62,078 nt of DNA from QNZT01 sp964573205 (GCA_964573205.1 CAZNIT010000033.1:1-62078); one strand, 5' to 3'. Positions 26,062 through 36,542 are shown, counted from the first letter of the stretch. Program-made: numbers and translations. Notes: a model not told the origin generated them from the sequence alone.

Positions 26062-27587
26062 TACTTAGCCTCCTTGATGCTATTTGCTTGCACAAAAAGA
26101 TTTTTCGCATCTTCCGTAACCGCTTTTTTCTCCATGTTCGCAAGCATATGTTTTACACTCGTATCAATCGGATCAAGCACAGGCTTGGGATAGATACCAA
26201 GATATACGACCAACAGAACAAGCGGAACAAATGCCGTGATCTCCTGCGGCGTCAAGTCTTTGAGTTCTTTGTTTTTAGGGTTTGTCACTTCACCGAAAAA
26301 CGATTTTTTATAAAGAGTAAGCATATACACCGCACCTATAATAATACCGGTACCGGCGAGAGCAGTCATAACGGGTGATATTCTATAAAATCCAATTAAA
26401 GATAAGAACTCACCGACAAAACCGATCGTTAAAGGAAGTCCGACGGATGCCATCAACATAATCCCGAATACCGTAGCATAACGAGGCATAACAGATGCAA
26501 GTCCTCCGAATTGATCCATCATCTTAGTATGAGTACGATCATATATTACGCCCACTAGCATAAACAGCGCTCCACTCACAATACCGTGACTGATCATCAA
26601 AAACAACGATCCCGTGATACCTTCACTATTCATAGCGAATGTCCCTAGCACGATTATACCCATATGTGAAATCGAACTATATGCGATAACCTGCTTCATA
26701 TCCTCTTGAGCGTAAGCTATCATCGCGGTATATATGACCATTATAACCGCAATTACCGCAATCGGCATAATAAAATAGACAGAAGCATCCGGAAACATCG
26801 GAAGTGAAAATCTAACGAATCCGTAAGTACCCATTTTTAGAAGTACCGCCGCCAAAATCACAGAACCGATCGTCGGAGCTTGACCGTGCGCATACGGTAA
26901 CCAAGTATGAAACGGGAACATCGGCACTTTTATGGCAAAACCGATAAAAAACGCTCCGAATAACCAAAGCTGCGTCGCAAAATCGATCGGCAATGCCTGC
27001 CAATCCGGAATAGCGAAACTCCAGACACCGGTAAGCTGATGATGCAAATACGCCATATACAATATACCTACGAGCATCAAAAGCGACCCCGCAAATGTAT
27101 ATAAGAAAAACTTGATCGCTGCATATATACGAAGTTTCGCTCCCCATGCACCGATGATATAGAGCATAGGAACAAGCGAAAGCTCCCAAAATATGTAAAA
27201 CAAGATAACATCCAAAGAGGCGAATACCCCGACCATCGTCATCTCCAATATCAAGAGAGTGATGATCATATTTTTGATCTCGTTTTTAGTGGTCAAACCG
27301 ATAACAGCAACCATAGTCATAAAGGTACTCAATATAATCAAAAAGAGCGATATACCGTCGATACCAAGATAGTAGTTTATACCGAAATCGCTGATCAACG
27401 GTACATGTTCGACAAACTGATAACCGGGATTGGAGCTGTCAAACATCATCCACAACAACAACGACAAAAGAAATTCGATAGCGGTTACGGCGATTCCGTA
27501 AGCTCTAAGCGCCTTCTCTTCTATCATAAAGCCCAATATTCCGGCAATCACCGGAAAAAATATCAAAAGTGTTAATAATGATTCCAT
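26061..27587 (-). CDS. nuoM: NADH-quinone oxidoreductase subunit M
   Basis: The 508-residue antiporter-like subunit of the complex I membrane arm has FWELSLVPMLYIIGAWG with the conserved glutamate, IKVPMFPFHTWLPYAHGQAPT and KQVIAYSSISHMGI. About 14 membrane segments. It contributes one of the proton channels. It lies between nuoL (gap 11 bases) and nuoN (overlap one base). Confidence 0.96.
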   Translation of the reverse strand: MESLLTLLIFFPVIAGILGFMIEEKALRAYGIAVTAIEFLLSLLLWMMFDSSNPGYQFVEHVPLISDFGINYYLGIDGISLFLIILSTFMTMVAVIGLTTKNEIKNMIITLLILEMTMVGVFASLDVILFYIFWELSLVPMLYIIGAWGAKLRIYAAIKFFLYTFAGSLLMLVGILYMAYLHHQLTGVWSFAIPDWQALPIDFATQLWLFGAFFIGFAIKVPMFPFHTWLPYAHGQAPTIGSVILAAVLLKMGTYGFVRFSLPMFPDASVYFIMPIAVIAVIMVIYTAMIAYAQEDMKQVIAYSSISHMGIIVLGTFAMNSEGITGSLFLMISHGIVSGALFMLVGVIYDRTHTKMMDQFGGLASVMPRYATVFGIMLMASVGLPLTIGFVGEFLSLIGFYRISPVMTALAGTGIIIGAVYMLTLYKKSFFGEVTNPKNKELKDLTPQEITAFVPLVLLVVYLGIYPKPVLDPIDTSVKHMLANMEKKAVTEDAKNLFVQANSIKEAK

Positions 27588-27598
27588 TCATTCGCTCC

Positions 27599-29455
27599 TT
27601 ACATACCCGGTCTGTAAAATAGTGCTGCAAGTAGCAGTACCACAAAACCAAACGCCATCCATTTAAGATTCGTTGACAAGTTACCCGTTTGCATCGCTCT
27701 TGTCTTATCACCGCTCTTGTAGATAAAGGCGGCAATGAAGTCAACGGTCGCATCTACAATTTTCATATCTATTTTCTTCCACGCGAATTCTGAAATTTTC
27801 GCATACGGATCACATATGGCTTTTTGATAAAATTGCGGTATATAGTACTGATTTTTCAGTATATCGTAAATACCTATTTTTTTGAAAAATTCATCAAAAT
27901 CACCTTTTGAAAATTTCACTACGGCCAATGCTATGCCTCCAAGAGCTATTCCGAGTGTCACGACAACAAGAAATATAAAAGTACCCGAGCCGACATGGGG
28001 TTCGTACTCCGGCAACAGTTTAGTTACATAATGCATAAACGGATGTTCGAAAAAACCTGCAATCACTGCCAATATAGCAAGCGGAGCCATCGCTATCAAC
28101 ATGTACGGATAAGCTTCATGCGGATGAAAACCGAACTTTTCATATCTCTTCTCACCGAAGAAAACCAACATCACGAGTCTGAAACTATAATACGCCGTCA
28201 TACCCGCACCGATCCAGAGCATAAACCATAGAAAATAGTGATTTGAGCTAAACGCCGTTTCAAGAATCTTATCTTTTGAAAAGAAACCGGCAAGCGGCCA
28301 GATCCCCGCAAGTGCTAGCGATGCAACAGTCATGATAATCATCGTCCATTTCATGCTATCTTTCAATCCACCCATTTTTTTGATGTTTAGCTCATCATCC
28401 ATCGCGTGCATTACGTTACCGGCACCCAAAAAGAGTACCGATTTGAAAAACGCATGTGTCATAAGGTGAAAAAGTGCTATCCAATAAGCTCCAAGGCCGG
28501 CCGCGACGAACATATATCCTAGTTGAGATAGTGTGGAGTAGGCGATAATACGTTTAAGATCAACATTTACCAAAGCCATCGACGCGGCGAATATCGCAAC
28601 AAAAGCACCGAGGCATGCGATGAAATAACTGACATTAGGTATGAGCATGTAGATATCGTAACTTCTAACCACTAGATAGACACCTGCGGTAACCATTGTA
28701 GCGGCGTGAATCAATGCCGAAACCGGTGTCGGACCTTCCATCGCATCCGCCAGCCAAGTATGTAACGGGAACTGTGCGGATTTACCCATCGCACCTATGA
28801 ACAAGAAAATACCGATAAGCGTAATCGTCGTATTATCCAAATTTCCGATATTGGCAAAAACTTCATCGTAATTGACCGAGCCGAGATTCCAATATATAAG
28901 AAAAATACCGATAAGCATACCAAGGTCGGCTATTCTGTTCATGATAAAAGCTTCGTTCGCTGCCCATGCGGCGGAGTGTTTGTGATACCAGTGTCCTATC
29001 AGAAGCCAAGAACAAAGACCGACGCCTTCCCATCCGATAAATAGTCCGACGAAATTATCGCTCATAACAAGAACCATCATCGAAAAAACGAATGCGGAGA
29101 GATACGAGAAATATCTGTTAAACCCTTTGTCATGACTCATATAACCTATCGAGTAAACATGAACCAACGTCGATACGGTCGTAACCGTTACCATCATAAT
29201 AACCGAAACTTGATCCGCTACAAATCCGAAATCGACATTAAAATTACCTGCGGCTATCCAGTCCATCATCTTTACGTGAACGGTCGTATGCTCGTCAACG
29301 AAAGCCAACAACCTCATAGAAGCGATCCACGATATAAACAAGAGAGCAGACGTTACGATTCCGGTAATGAGCTTTTTAGGCCTGTCTCCAAAAAGCGCTG
29401 CAAAGAGTGATCCGACAATCGGTGCAAAAAGTGCTATATATAAATATTTTTCCAT
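27599..29455 (-). CDS. nuoL: NADH-quinone oxidoreductase subunit L
   Basis: The 618-residue distal antiporter-like subunit has the N-terminal NuoL extension, FIGWEGVGLCSWLLIGHWY, GKSAQFPLHTWLADAMEGPTPVSALIHAATMVTAG and KRIIAYSTLSQLGYM, and a long C-terminal region (about 500-618) with the lateral helix that braces NuoM and NuoN. Length and order are canonical. Confidence 0.97.
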   Translation of the reverse strand: MEKYLYIALFAPIVGSLFAALFGDRPKKLITGIVTSALLFISWIASMRLLAFVDEHTTVHVKMMDWIAAGNFNVDFGFVADQVSVIMMVTVTTVSTLVHVYSIGYMSHDKGFNRYFSYLSAFVFSMMVLVMSDNFVGLFIGWEGVGLCSWLLIGHWYHKHSAAWAANEAFIMNRIADLGMLIGIFLIYWNLGSVNYDEVFANIGNLDNTTITLIGIFLFIGAMGKSAQFPLHTWLADAMEGPTPVSALIHAATMVTAGVYLVVRSYDIYMLIPNVSYFIACLGAFVAIFAASMALVNVDLKRIIAYSTLSQLGYMFVAAGLGAYWIALFHLMTHAFFKSVLFLGAGNVMHAMDDELNIKKMGGLKDSMKWTMIIMTVASLALAGIWPLAGFFSKDKILETAFSSNHYFLWFMLWIGAGMTAYYSFRLVMLVFFGEKRYEKFGFHPHEAYPYMLIAMAPLAILAVIAGFFEHPFMHYVTKLLPEYEPHVGSGTFIFLVVVTLGIALGGIALAVVKFSKGDFDEFFKKIGIYDILKNQYYIPQFYQKAICDPYAKISEFAWKKIDMKIVDATVDFIAAFIYKSGDKTRAMQTGNLSTNLKWMAFGFVVLLLAALFYRPGM

Positions 29456-29458
29456 CTA

Positions 29459-29761
29459 TTATCCTTTCATCTCTTGCATTGATTCAAGATCGATAGTACC
29501 CGTTCTTTTATACCAAAGTACCAACAGCCCCAATCCGACGGCGACTTCGCTCGCCGCGACGGCAATGATGAAAAACGATACCATCTGACCGGTCAAATCA
29601 CCGTAAAATTTCGACACGGCCGCAAAGCCTATATTTACCGCATTCAGCATAATTTCCGTCGAAAAGAACAGAAGCAGTAAATTTTTCCTTCTTATTACAC
29701 CGGCTAGTCCTATTGCGAACAAAATAGCCGAGAGAACAAGATAGTGCGTCAACGTTATCAT
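29459..29761 (-). CDS. nuoK: NADH-quinone oxidoreductase subunit K
   Basis: The 100-residue protein has three membrane segments and the NuoK signature LLLFFSTEIMLNAVN, including the membrane glutamate of the E-channel, plus AASEVAVGLGLLV with the second glutamate. It overlaps nuoJ by four bases (ATGA). Confidence 0.95.
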   Translation of the reverse strand: MITLTHYLVLSAILFAIGLAGVIRRKNLLLLFFSTEIMLNAVNIGFAAVSKFYGDLTGQMVSFFIIAVAASEVAVGLGLLVLWYKRTGTIDLESMQEMKG

Positions 29762-30336
29762 TTTGCATCCTTTATATGAAACTCTTCTTTTTCTATTTCA
29801 TCGTCAATCGTCGTCGTCAAACTCACATCCATCTTCTTACTTACCAAAATGATTCCGGCTATCATCGCAACAAGAAGCATAACGGCCGCCAATTCGAACT
29901 GAACCAGATATTTCGTAAATAAAAATATACCCACAGCTTGCGGATTGTTCGCTCCTATAACTTTATGATCGCTTAAAGGAGCATCAAGCATAATTTGATC
30001 GGATATAAACGGTACCGATACGATTACGATCAACAAAATAAACGACGCTATCCAAAGCCCATTTATAATTTTCGTCTCTCTTATATTCTCTTTTACATCT
30101 TTGGTAGTGTCGAAAAACATCATACCAAAAGCGTAAAGTGCCATAACAGCACCCGTATATACTATGATCTGTACCGCACCTAGAAAATCCGCATCCAGAA
30201 GAAAGAAAAATCCCGATATGGCAATCATACCACCTGCCAACGCACTCATCGCATAAAGTGCATTTTTACTAAAAACAACAACCGAAAACATTCCGATTGT
30301 TATTGCCGAAAAAAGATAAAACGCTATCGCTTCCAT
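29758..30336 (-). CDS. nuoJ: NADH-quinone oxidoreductase subunit J
   Basis: The 192-residue protein has five membrane segments and the NuoJ signature with ADFLGAVQIIVYTGAVMALYAFG. The ATG at 30336 is chosen because AAGGG lies six bases upstream; a GTG one codon earlier is possible. The charged C-terminal tail faces the cytoplasm. Confidence 0.94.
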   Translation of the reverse strand: MEAIAFYLFSAITIGMFSVVVFSKNALYAMSALAGGMIAISGFFFLLDADFLGAVQIIVYTGAVMALYAFGMMFFDTTKDVKENIRETKIINGLWIASFILLIVIVSVPFISDQIMLDAPLSDHKVIGANNPQAVGIFLFTKYLVQFELAAVMLLVAMIAGIILVSKKMDVSLTTTIDDEIEKEEFHIKDAK

Positions 30337-30345
30337 CACTATCCC

Positions 30346-30963
30346 TTAATACGCTAACGGCGTTTTTTTTACATTATTGTCTGCATTTGGAGTAACTGAG
30401 CCAAATCCCGGATAAGGCTTTTGTTTCCCGGCTTTAAAAACATCCATAGGGGTCACAAGATCCGGTAATGTGGCAAAATGCGCCCTTTGTTCGCTTACAT
30501 GTTCATAATCCTGCCCATGAGTAATCGCCAATTCAGGACAAACTTCGGCACAATATCCGCAATAGATACAACGACCCAGATTTATCGAGTACCCCCTAAC
30601 CACTTTTCTACCTTTGGTTCCATACTTGGTATCTATCTGAATACAGTTGGATATACATATTTTTTCACACAGTCCGCATCCTATACAAGCCTGATTACCG
30701 CTTTCGACCAGACGCTTAATCTGATGTAAAGCTCTGTATCTAGGACTGATAGGCAATTTCTCCGCAGGATATTGAATCGTATGTATGTTAAATCTTATCA
30801 TCTCTCGAAAAACGATCCACAAACCTACAAACAATTCACCGTTTAGAGTTCTCTTTACGACTCTCTTAAATTTATCCTGCCACTTTTGGGGAACATCCTC
30901 CACCTCCAGATAAAAATAGTCATCTGAAATATTTCTGTTGTTATAATTCGTAAAATCTATCAT
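30346..30963 (-). CDS. nuoI: NADH-quinone oxidoreductase subunit I (2[4Fe-4S] ferredoxin subunit)
   Basis: The 205-residue protein carries two full C-x2-C-x2-C-x3-C sets (QACIGCGLCEKIC and GRCIYCGYCAEVCPE), the ligands of clusters N6a and N6b that pass electrons toward NuoB. The N-terminal helix region (about 30-85) is longer than the minimum and should lie along the membrane. Ligands look complete. Confidence 0.96.
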   Translation of the reverse strand: MIDFTNYNNRNISDDYFYLEVEDVPQKWQDKFKRVVKRTLNGELFVGLWIVFREMIRFNIHTIQYPAEKLPISPRYRALHQIKRLVESGNQACIGCGLCEKICISNCIQIDTKYGTKGRKVVRGYSINLGRCIYCGYCAEVCPELAITHGQDYEHVSEQRAHFATLPDLVTPMDVFKAGKQKPYPGFGSVTPNADNNVKKTPLAY

Positions 30964-30972
30964 ACTCCCCTC

Positions 30973-31968
30973 CTATATCAGCACTATGCCGGTTATCAAT
31001 ATATTCACTACCGCAAGCGGCATCAAAACTTTCCAACATAACCACATAAGTTGGTCGGGTCTGATATGCGGCCAAGCGGCACGAACCCAAAGGAATAAAA
31101 AGATCAACAACGATACTTTCAAGATTATGGCCAAACCGCCCGGAATGAATCCCAGCGGATTGAAGCCTCCCAAAAAGACCAACGAAGCTATAAAGGCAAC
31201 CGTAAACATATTGGCATATTCACCGATTGCGAACAATCCCCATCTCATACCGCTATATTCGGTAGCATAACCCGTAATAACCTCTGCTTCATGTTCTAAA
31301 AGATCAAAAGGAGTTCTGTTGGTCTCCGCATATCCTGAAATGAGGTACAATATAAACGCTATAGGTTGCGCCCAAACAATCCAATCTGTAATACCGCCTG
31401 TTTGGTAATTGTTTATATCAATTAATGAAAGAGATCCCACCATCATTAAAGGCGCTATCAAGGAAAGTCCCGTTACAACTTCAAACGAAAGCATCTGAAT
31501 AACAGTTCTTGCAGCACCTAAAAGCGACCATTTGTTATGAGAAGCCATACCACCGAGTAAAGGCGCGTACATACCGACGGCCATAACACCCACTACGAAC
31601 AAAACACCTATGTTTATATCCGCAACTATCGGCCTGACTACATAATCCGTAAAAGGTAGCGTAAATTCAGGCAAAAAGGGAACAGCCGACATCGCTATAA
31701 ATGCGGTGGCGGCCGCAAAAACAGGCGCTATTTTAAAGATAGGCTTTACGGAATTTTGCGGAACGATATCCTCTTTCGTAAAAAGCTTTATACCGTCGGC
31801 GGCTACCTGTAAAAGTCCGTAAGGGCCGACATTCATAGGTCCCAATCTTCTTTGCATAAACGCCAAAACTTTTCTTTCAAAATAGGTCGTAATACCAGCC
31901 AATGCCGAAAATACGGTAAGTATGACTATTACTTTGACTATAGTCTCTATAATGTATCCGCTTTCCAT
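30973..31968 (-). CDS. nuoH: NADH-quinone oxidoreductase subunit H
   Basis: The 331-residue, eight-segment protein has the NuoH hallmarks: TYFERKVLAFMQRRLGPMNVGPYGLLQ near the N-terminus, and NRTPFDLLEHEAEVITGYATEYSGM, the charged loop at the quinone cavity. It couples quinone reduction to proton movement. Part of the gene (about 31260-31560) is poorer in CpG than its flanks. Confidence 0.96.
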   Translation of the reverse strand: MESGYIIETIVKVIVILTVFSALAGITTYFERKVLAFMQRRLGPMNVGPYGLLQVAADGIKLFTKEDIVPQNSVKPIFKIAPVFAAATAFIAMSAVPFLPEFTLPFTDYVVRPIVADINIGVLFVVGVMAVGMYAPLLGGMASHNKWSLLGAARTVIQMLSFEVVTGLSLIAPLMMVGSLSLIDINNYQTGGITDWIVWAQPIAFILYLISGYAETNRTPFDLLEHEAEVITGYATEYSGMRWGLFAIGEYANMFTVAFIASLVFLGGFNPLGFIPGGLAIILKVSLLIFLFLWVRAAWPHIRPDQLMWLCWKVLMPLAVVNILITGIVLI

Positions 31969-31969
31969 T

Positions 31970-34300
31970 TTACACCTTCCTTATTGTTGCTGTAGTAAAT
32001 CTGCCACTGTCAAACAGACTTCGTGAATCCAACTTCGTATCGAACGTCGGCAGATATACGACGTCTCCGATTAGCTGAGAATCTATCTCTACCGTTGTCT
32101 CGATAGTAGCGTTAGCGTTTTTTATTTCGACCTTGTCCGCATCGTTCAAGCCGTTATTTTGTGCATAATCGAAAGAGACGTAGAGTTTGCCGCTCGTTTT
32201 GAGCTGATGAGCTTTATTTGTAAACTCGCTAAATTGAATAATCGGATTCGAGAGATAGATCACATCTTTATCCATAATTTGTGCTTTTGAAATTTTGTCT
32301 ATCTTCGTTTCGGCTTCGGATTCGATGATATCAAGAAGATAACCTCTAATTTCGTTCCCGCCGTTATCGTAATAATTCGCAAGAGAGTCGAACTCTTTTT
32401 GCATATATCCTTTCTCAACGGGAAGTCGTTTCGTATAGTTTATAGTTAACTCTTCATTCAAGCCGACGGCGTTAGCCAAATCGTTCAATTCATAACCGCC
32501 GTATCCAAGAGCGGCATTTGTGGGAACCACTCTTTTGTTCATGCTTGTAAAAGTACCTTCTTGCTGATTGAGTGCCGGCATATCGAGATCCCCTTCCCCC
32601 AACGCGCTCAATACGAAATCTCCTTTTTCATTATACGCTAAAACATTCTCACCGATTTTTTCATCAAGTTCACATATGAGCGAAACACCTAGTGTATTCG
32701 TTTTTGAGGGGATGATAACAACCGATATGTTCGTATATCTATCTATCAACCCTATCATTTTCGCTATATTTTCACTATTTTTATGCGTATATAGATCTTC
32801 ACCCGCAATCAACGAGAACTTATCTTTTTTCGCAAGCATCTTGACCATTTTCGCGTCGAAATCTTCAGGCAAACCCACCATTTCTTTATCGTAACCGCTT
32901 ACCGCTTCTAAAACATCCTTTGGAAGCTCTTCCTTGGACAAACCGTCAATTTTTGAAAAATACTCGAGAATAAAAGCTAAGATATGCTCTTCCGCCCCGG
33001 CTTTACTCGCGATTGTCATCATGTTTTTCGAAAAAGATTCTACGACTTTATCTCCTGTCGGATGGAAATATAGTCCGGCTCCTTTATTCATCGTAACGGC
33101 ATTGTTTATCGCAAATCCGGTATTCGGCGAATCGTATCTTACTTGAGTACCGAGCGTAATTATAAAATTTGATCCTTTTATGGTTTCAAGATCTCCGCTG
33201 TATAGACTTCTACCGCTGGTGATAGCGTAATTTTTAATAAATTTAGAGTATGCATAAGCGTCGTCGTTAACCAACTTAAGCCCTAATTTTTCCTTCATTT
33301 TTTGTAAAATCAAAGCCTCTTCGTTTGTTATATAACTCGAAAATTTTATCGTATCGGCTTTTTTTGTCAAAAATTCAACCGCCTTTTCAAACGCCGCTTT
33401 ATCCTTTTTTACATTTCTATTTTCAAAATCAAATCCGAATCTCGCACCGCCGTGAAGCGATACGTAATGAGAATCGTTCGTTACTCTGAAAATTTTCTCG
33501 TCATAGTTTTTCATATCACCATGTTTTATATTGTAGTATATGAGTGAACAGTCGCTACTGTGAGGATTCGATGCCGGAACTTTCGTAAGCTCCCAAGCAT
33601 TCGAAGTATATTGAAAGTCGCTGCTTACAAGAGCTCCGACCGGACAAACCGCTATACACTCTCCGCAGTCTTGACACTCTAAAGTATTGTCGTCATTAAC
33701 CGTTCCTACAATCGATTTTTGGAGTTTGTTCCACATGGCATATGCATCTTTTGGCATACTCTCTTTCAACTCTTTGTTTACAGCCTCGCCGCCTCTTGGA
33801 ACGGTTTTAAGAACACTATCGCCGATCATATCCTTACATACCGTAATACATTTTTCGCAAACTATACAAAGCCCGGCATCATACTTCATAAGACCCCAAT
33901 CCCTAACGGGTCTATAAGTATCGGGAATAGCGTATTTTTGCTCGTTCACATTCATTAAAAGCGTATAATCTTGCAACTCACACTCACCACTTTGATCGCA
34001 AACACCGCATTGAAGAGGGTGATTCACATCATATACCTGCATAATCGACTCTCTTTCGGCCGCTATCTCATCGCTGTCCGTAACGATATCCATACCGTCT
34101 TTCGCTTTCGCATTGCAGGCATAAACTCTTTTACCGTCGGCTTCCACGATACAGAGTCTGCAAGCGAGCGTCGGTGAACATTGCGTCTGATAACAGATAG
34201 CGGGAATAAAAACTCCCTCGCGTCTTGCGATATTCAATAGAAATTCGCCCTCTTTCGCTTTATAGTCTATACCGTTTATCTTTACTGTTATTTCACTCAT
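31970..34300 (-). CDS. nuoG: NADH-quinone oxidoreductase subunit G, second copy (NuoG2)
   Basis: The 776-residue iron-sulfur subunit has the [2Fe-2S] ligands Cys36, 47, 50 and 62, the His94/Cys98/101/107 set of cluster N5, the four-cysteine group 145, 148, 151, 155, and a further complete group 209, 212, 215, 219 before PVGAL. Two full ferredoxin-type groups suggest two [4Fe-4S] clusters here, as in NAD-linked formate dehydrogenases and hydrogenases, where canonical NuoG has one. The C-terminal part is the reduced molybdopterin-fold domain without cofactor motifs. It overlaps NuoG1 by four bases. Confidence 0.93.
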   Translation of the reverse strand: MSEITVKINGIDYKAKEGEFLLNIARREGVFIPAICYQTQCSPTLACRLCIVEADGKRVYACNAKAKDGMDIVTDSDEIAAERESIMQVYDVNHPLQCGVCDQSGECELQDYTLLMNVNEQKYAIPDTYRPVRDWGLMKYDAGLCIVCEKCITVCKDMIGDSVLKTVPRGGEAVNKELKESMPKDAYAMWNKLQKSIVGTVNDDNTLECQDCGECIAVCPVGALVSSDFQYTSNAWELTKVPASNPHSSDCSLIYYNIKHGDMKNYDEKIFRVTNDSHYVSLHGGARFGFDFENRNVKKDKAAFEKAVEFLTKKADTIKFSSYITNEEALILQKMKEKLGLKLVNDDAYAYSKFIKNYAITSGRSLYSGDLETIKGSNFIITLGTQVRYDSPNTGFAINNAVTMNKGAGLYFHPTGDKVVESFSKNMMTIASKAGAEEHILAFILEYFSKIDGLSKEELPKDVLEAVSGYDKEMVGLPEDFDAKMVKMLAKKDKFSLIAGEDLYTHKNSENIAKMIGLIDRYTNISVVIIPSKTNTLGVSLICELDEKIGENVLAYNEKGDFVLSALGEGDLDMPALNQQEGTFTSMNKRVVPTNAALGYGGYELNDLANAVGLNEELTINYTKRLPVEKGYMQKEFDSLANYYDNGGNEIRGYLLDIIESEAETKIDKISKAQIMDKDVIYLSNPIIQFSEFTNKAHQLKTSGKLYVSFDYAQNNGLNDADKVEIKNANATIETTVEIDSQLIGDVVYLPTFDTKLDSRSLFDSGRFTTATIRKV

Positions 34301-36540
34301 GTGACCACCTGTTTTATTTTCACTTTATTAAATCTGTAATTCGCATTAACTTTTTGTCCCTCAAACCCGAGATCAAAAGTCGGCAGCAACGCAATCGTGC
34401 CCTTTATATGCTCGTTCACTCTAAAAACTCTTTTTATCTTCACGCCGTCTATCGTAAACTCTATCTCGTCGCCGTCGTCAATTTTTCCTGCCGTCGCAAA
34501 CTGTTTGGATCCTATCAATTCGTTATCTTTGGGTAAATGAGAACATATATTCGTAAAAATATTTTTTTGACTGTTAGGATTACAAACATAAACTACCGTG
34601 CCGTCAAAACTCTCAATCTCCTCTATTTCATTCGGCAAAGCTTCGGTTCCCGTCTTGTCGCATCTAAGCTCGTAACCTCGAATCTCCTTACCCTCTTTTG
34701 AGAAACGGCATGCAAGATCATCAAAGTTTTCATTCTTGAATCCTACCTCTTGCGGAAGCAAAGGGGTATAATCAATCGTATAACGATTAACTAATCCCAA
34801 AGAGTTAGCTATATCGTTAAGACAAAAGCCGTCAAACGCCAAAGCGACATGCGTCGGTACGACTTTTTTGTTCAAGGTGGTGAACGTACCCTCTTGCTGA
34901 TTAATAGCAGGCATATTTACATCACCTTTATCTTCAAGCGAGCTTAGAACGAAATCACCGATCTCGTTATAACCGACGATATACTCTCCCTCTTTCTCGT
35001 CAAGATCGCAAATAAGCGAAACTCCGAGCGTATTTACCGAAGGTGGAACTATTATGACGTTAAACGGAGAGTATTTTTCCAAAACACCTAAAATTCTAGC
35101 TATATTTTCAGCCTGGGGATGAGCTAAAAGATCGGTACCGGCGATGAAAGTATATCTCTCTTTCTTTCTGGTGTTTTTCAACATCTTCTCGATCTCTTCT
35201 TCTCCGACATTACTCTCCGCGCTAATATAACCGTCATCAAGCCCCTTGAAGAACTCTTTGAGTTTATCCGGTATCTCGTCATCTTTTACAAAAGCTTTGG
35301 CTATCAACGCGATAACGCTCTCCTCCGAACCGGCTTCGTATTTCACAAATTGAGTAACCAAACTCTTCATGCTTTCGTCTTCAAGCGGATGGAGATAAAC
35401 CACTTGAGTAGATCTTCTTTTCGAAGCCTGATTTATTTTGAACTTCAAGCCAGGAACGTCACTCGCTATTCTAGTACCCAACACAACTATATAATCACTT
35501 TCAAGAAGTTGACCGCCGTCTCCTTGATAAAGTGTTTTTCCGCACACTTCACCAAAGGCTTTTAAGAATTTTTTATAATTCAATGCCTCTGGGTTTACAA
35601 GTTTGTATCCGTATCTCTCTTTCAGTTTTTGCAATATAAGAGCTTCTTCATTCGTGATGATCGAATTGAATTTGATCGTATCGGCTTTTTCAAAGGCTTG
35701 GATACACTTTTTCATATCTTCATAATCGTTTGAGCCTCTATTTTCATAGTCGTAACCGTAACGGCAAACACCGCTCATAGTATCAAATTCATACTCGTTT
35801 CTAACTCGATAAATTTCGTCTCTTTTCACTTCGTAGTAGATCATGTTCGCCAATGGCGAATGAGCGCAAGCCGCAGGGATCTTGGTGAGTTCCCATGAGT
35901 TTGTGAAATACTTAAAATCCTTATCCGATAATGCGCCGACAGGACAAACAGCCGCACACTCTCCCCAATCAACATTAGGATCGTCGATTTTGTTATTGAC
36001 GATAGTCGAATTATAACCGCCCGTTTTAATCTCAAGCGCGTCATCCCCGATTATTTCGTTACAAACTCTGACACATCTCTCACAAAGTATGCAAAGATAC
36101 GGATCGTAAGTTATACTTCCCCAATCCTGAAGCTCTCTTTCATGTTCTCTGGCACTGAAGTTTTGTTGATTTACATTAAATTCCAAAGTTTTATTTTGAA
36201 GATCACACTCTCCCGATTTCGGACAAACACCGCATTGTAGAGGATGATTGACATCATACAGCTTCATAATATTTTGTCGCTGTTCAAAAAGAGATTTTGA
36301 ATTCGTCGTAACTTTTATACCGCCCACCACTCTCTCTTGGCAGCTTAACACCGGATCGTCAAGCCCGTCTATATCGACGACACAAAGTCTGCATGAGGCA
36401 ATAGGTTTAAGCTTGGTCAAATAGCACATCGTCGGTATATAAATTCCATGCCGTCTAGCGGCTTGCAAAATCGTTTCATCTTTGTAAGCTTCTACGTTTT
36501 TGCCGTCAATTTCAAGTTTGATTATTTCTTTACTTTTCAT
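34297..36540 (-). CDS. nuoG: NadH-quinone oxidoreductase subunit G, first copy (NuoG1)
   Basis: The ATG at 36540 (747 residues) is used; the frame extends to 36582 into the preceding gene. Ligands for N1b (Cys39, 50, 53, 67), N5 (His99, Cys103, 106, 112) and a C-x2-C-x2-C-x3-C group at 150-160 are present. The group before PVGAL is degraded relative to NuoG2: Asn189 and Trp192 replace two cysteines, leaving Cys195 and Cys199. The N7 motif is also incomplete. It is a diverged paralogue, not a recent copy, and tandem nuoG genes are typical of Campylobacterota nuo operons. Confidence 0.92.
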   Translation of the reverse strand: MKSKEIIKLEIDGKNVEAYKDETILQAARRHGIYIPTMCYLTKLKPIASCRLCVVDIDGLDDPVLSCQERVVGGIKVTTNSKSLFEQRQNIMKLYDVNHPLQCGVCPKSGECDLQNKTLEFNVNQQNFSAREHERELQDWGSITYDPYLCILCERCVRVCNEIIGDDALEIKTGGYNSTIVNNKIDDPNVDWGECAAVCPVGALSDKDFKYFTNSWELTKIPAACAHSPLANMIYYEVKRDEIYRVRNEYEFDTMSGVCRYGYDYENRGSNDYEDMKKCIQAFEKADTIKFNSIITNEEALILQKLKERYGYKLVNPEALNYKKFLKAFGEVCGKTLYQGDGGQLLESDYIVVLGTRIASDVPGLKFKINQASKRRSTQVVYLHPLEDESMKSLVTQFVKYEAGSEESVIALIAKAFVKDDEIPDKLKEFFKGLDDGYISAESNVGEEEIEKMLKNTRKKERYTFIAGTDLLAHPQAENIARILGVLEKYSPFNVIIVPPSVNTLGVSLICDLDEKEGEYIVGYNEIGDFVLSSLEDKGDVNMPAINQQEGTFTTLNKKVVPTHVALAFDGFCLNDIANSLGLVNRYTIDYTPLLPQEVGFKNENFDDLACRFSKEGKEIRGYELRCDKTGTEALPNEIEEIESFDGTVVYVCNPNSQKNIFTNICSHLPKDNELIGSKQFATAGKIDDGDEIEFTIDGVKIKRVFRVNEHIKGTIALLPTFDLGFEGQKVNANYRFNKVKIKQVVT

Positions 36541-36542
36541 CG

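Noticed and set aside
26016..26378. 120-residue plus-strand frame over the nuoN/nuoM junction
   Set aside because: Antisense shadow of two well-conserved genes; composition rich in Arg, His and Phe is typical of a wrong-strand translation.
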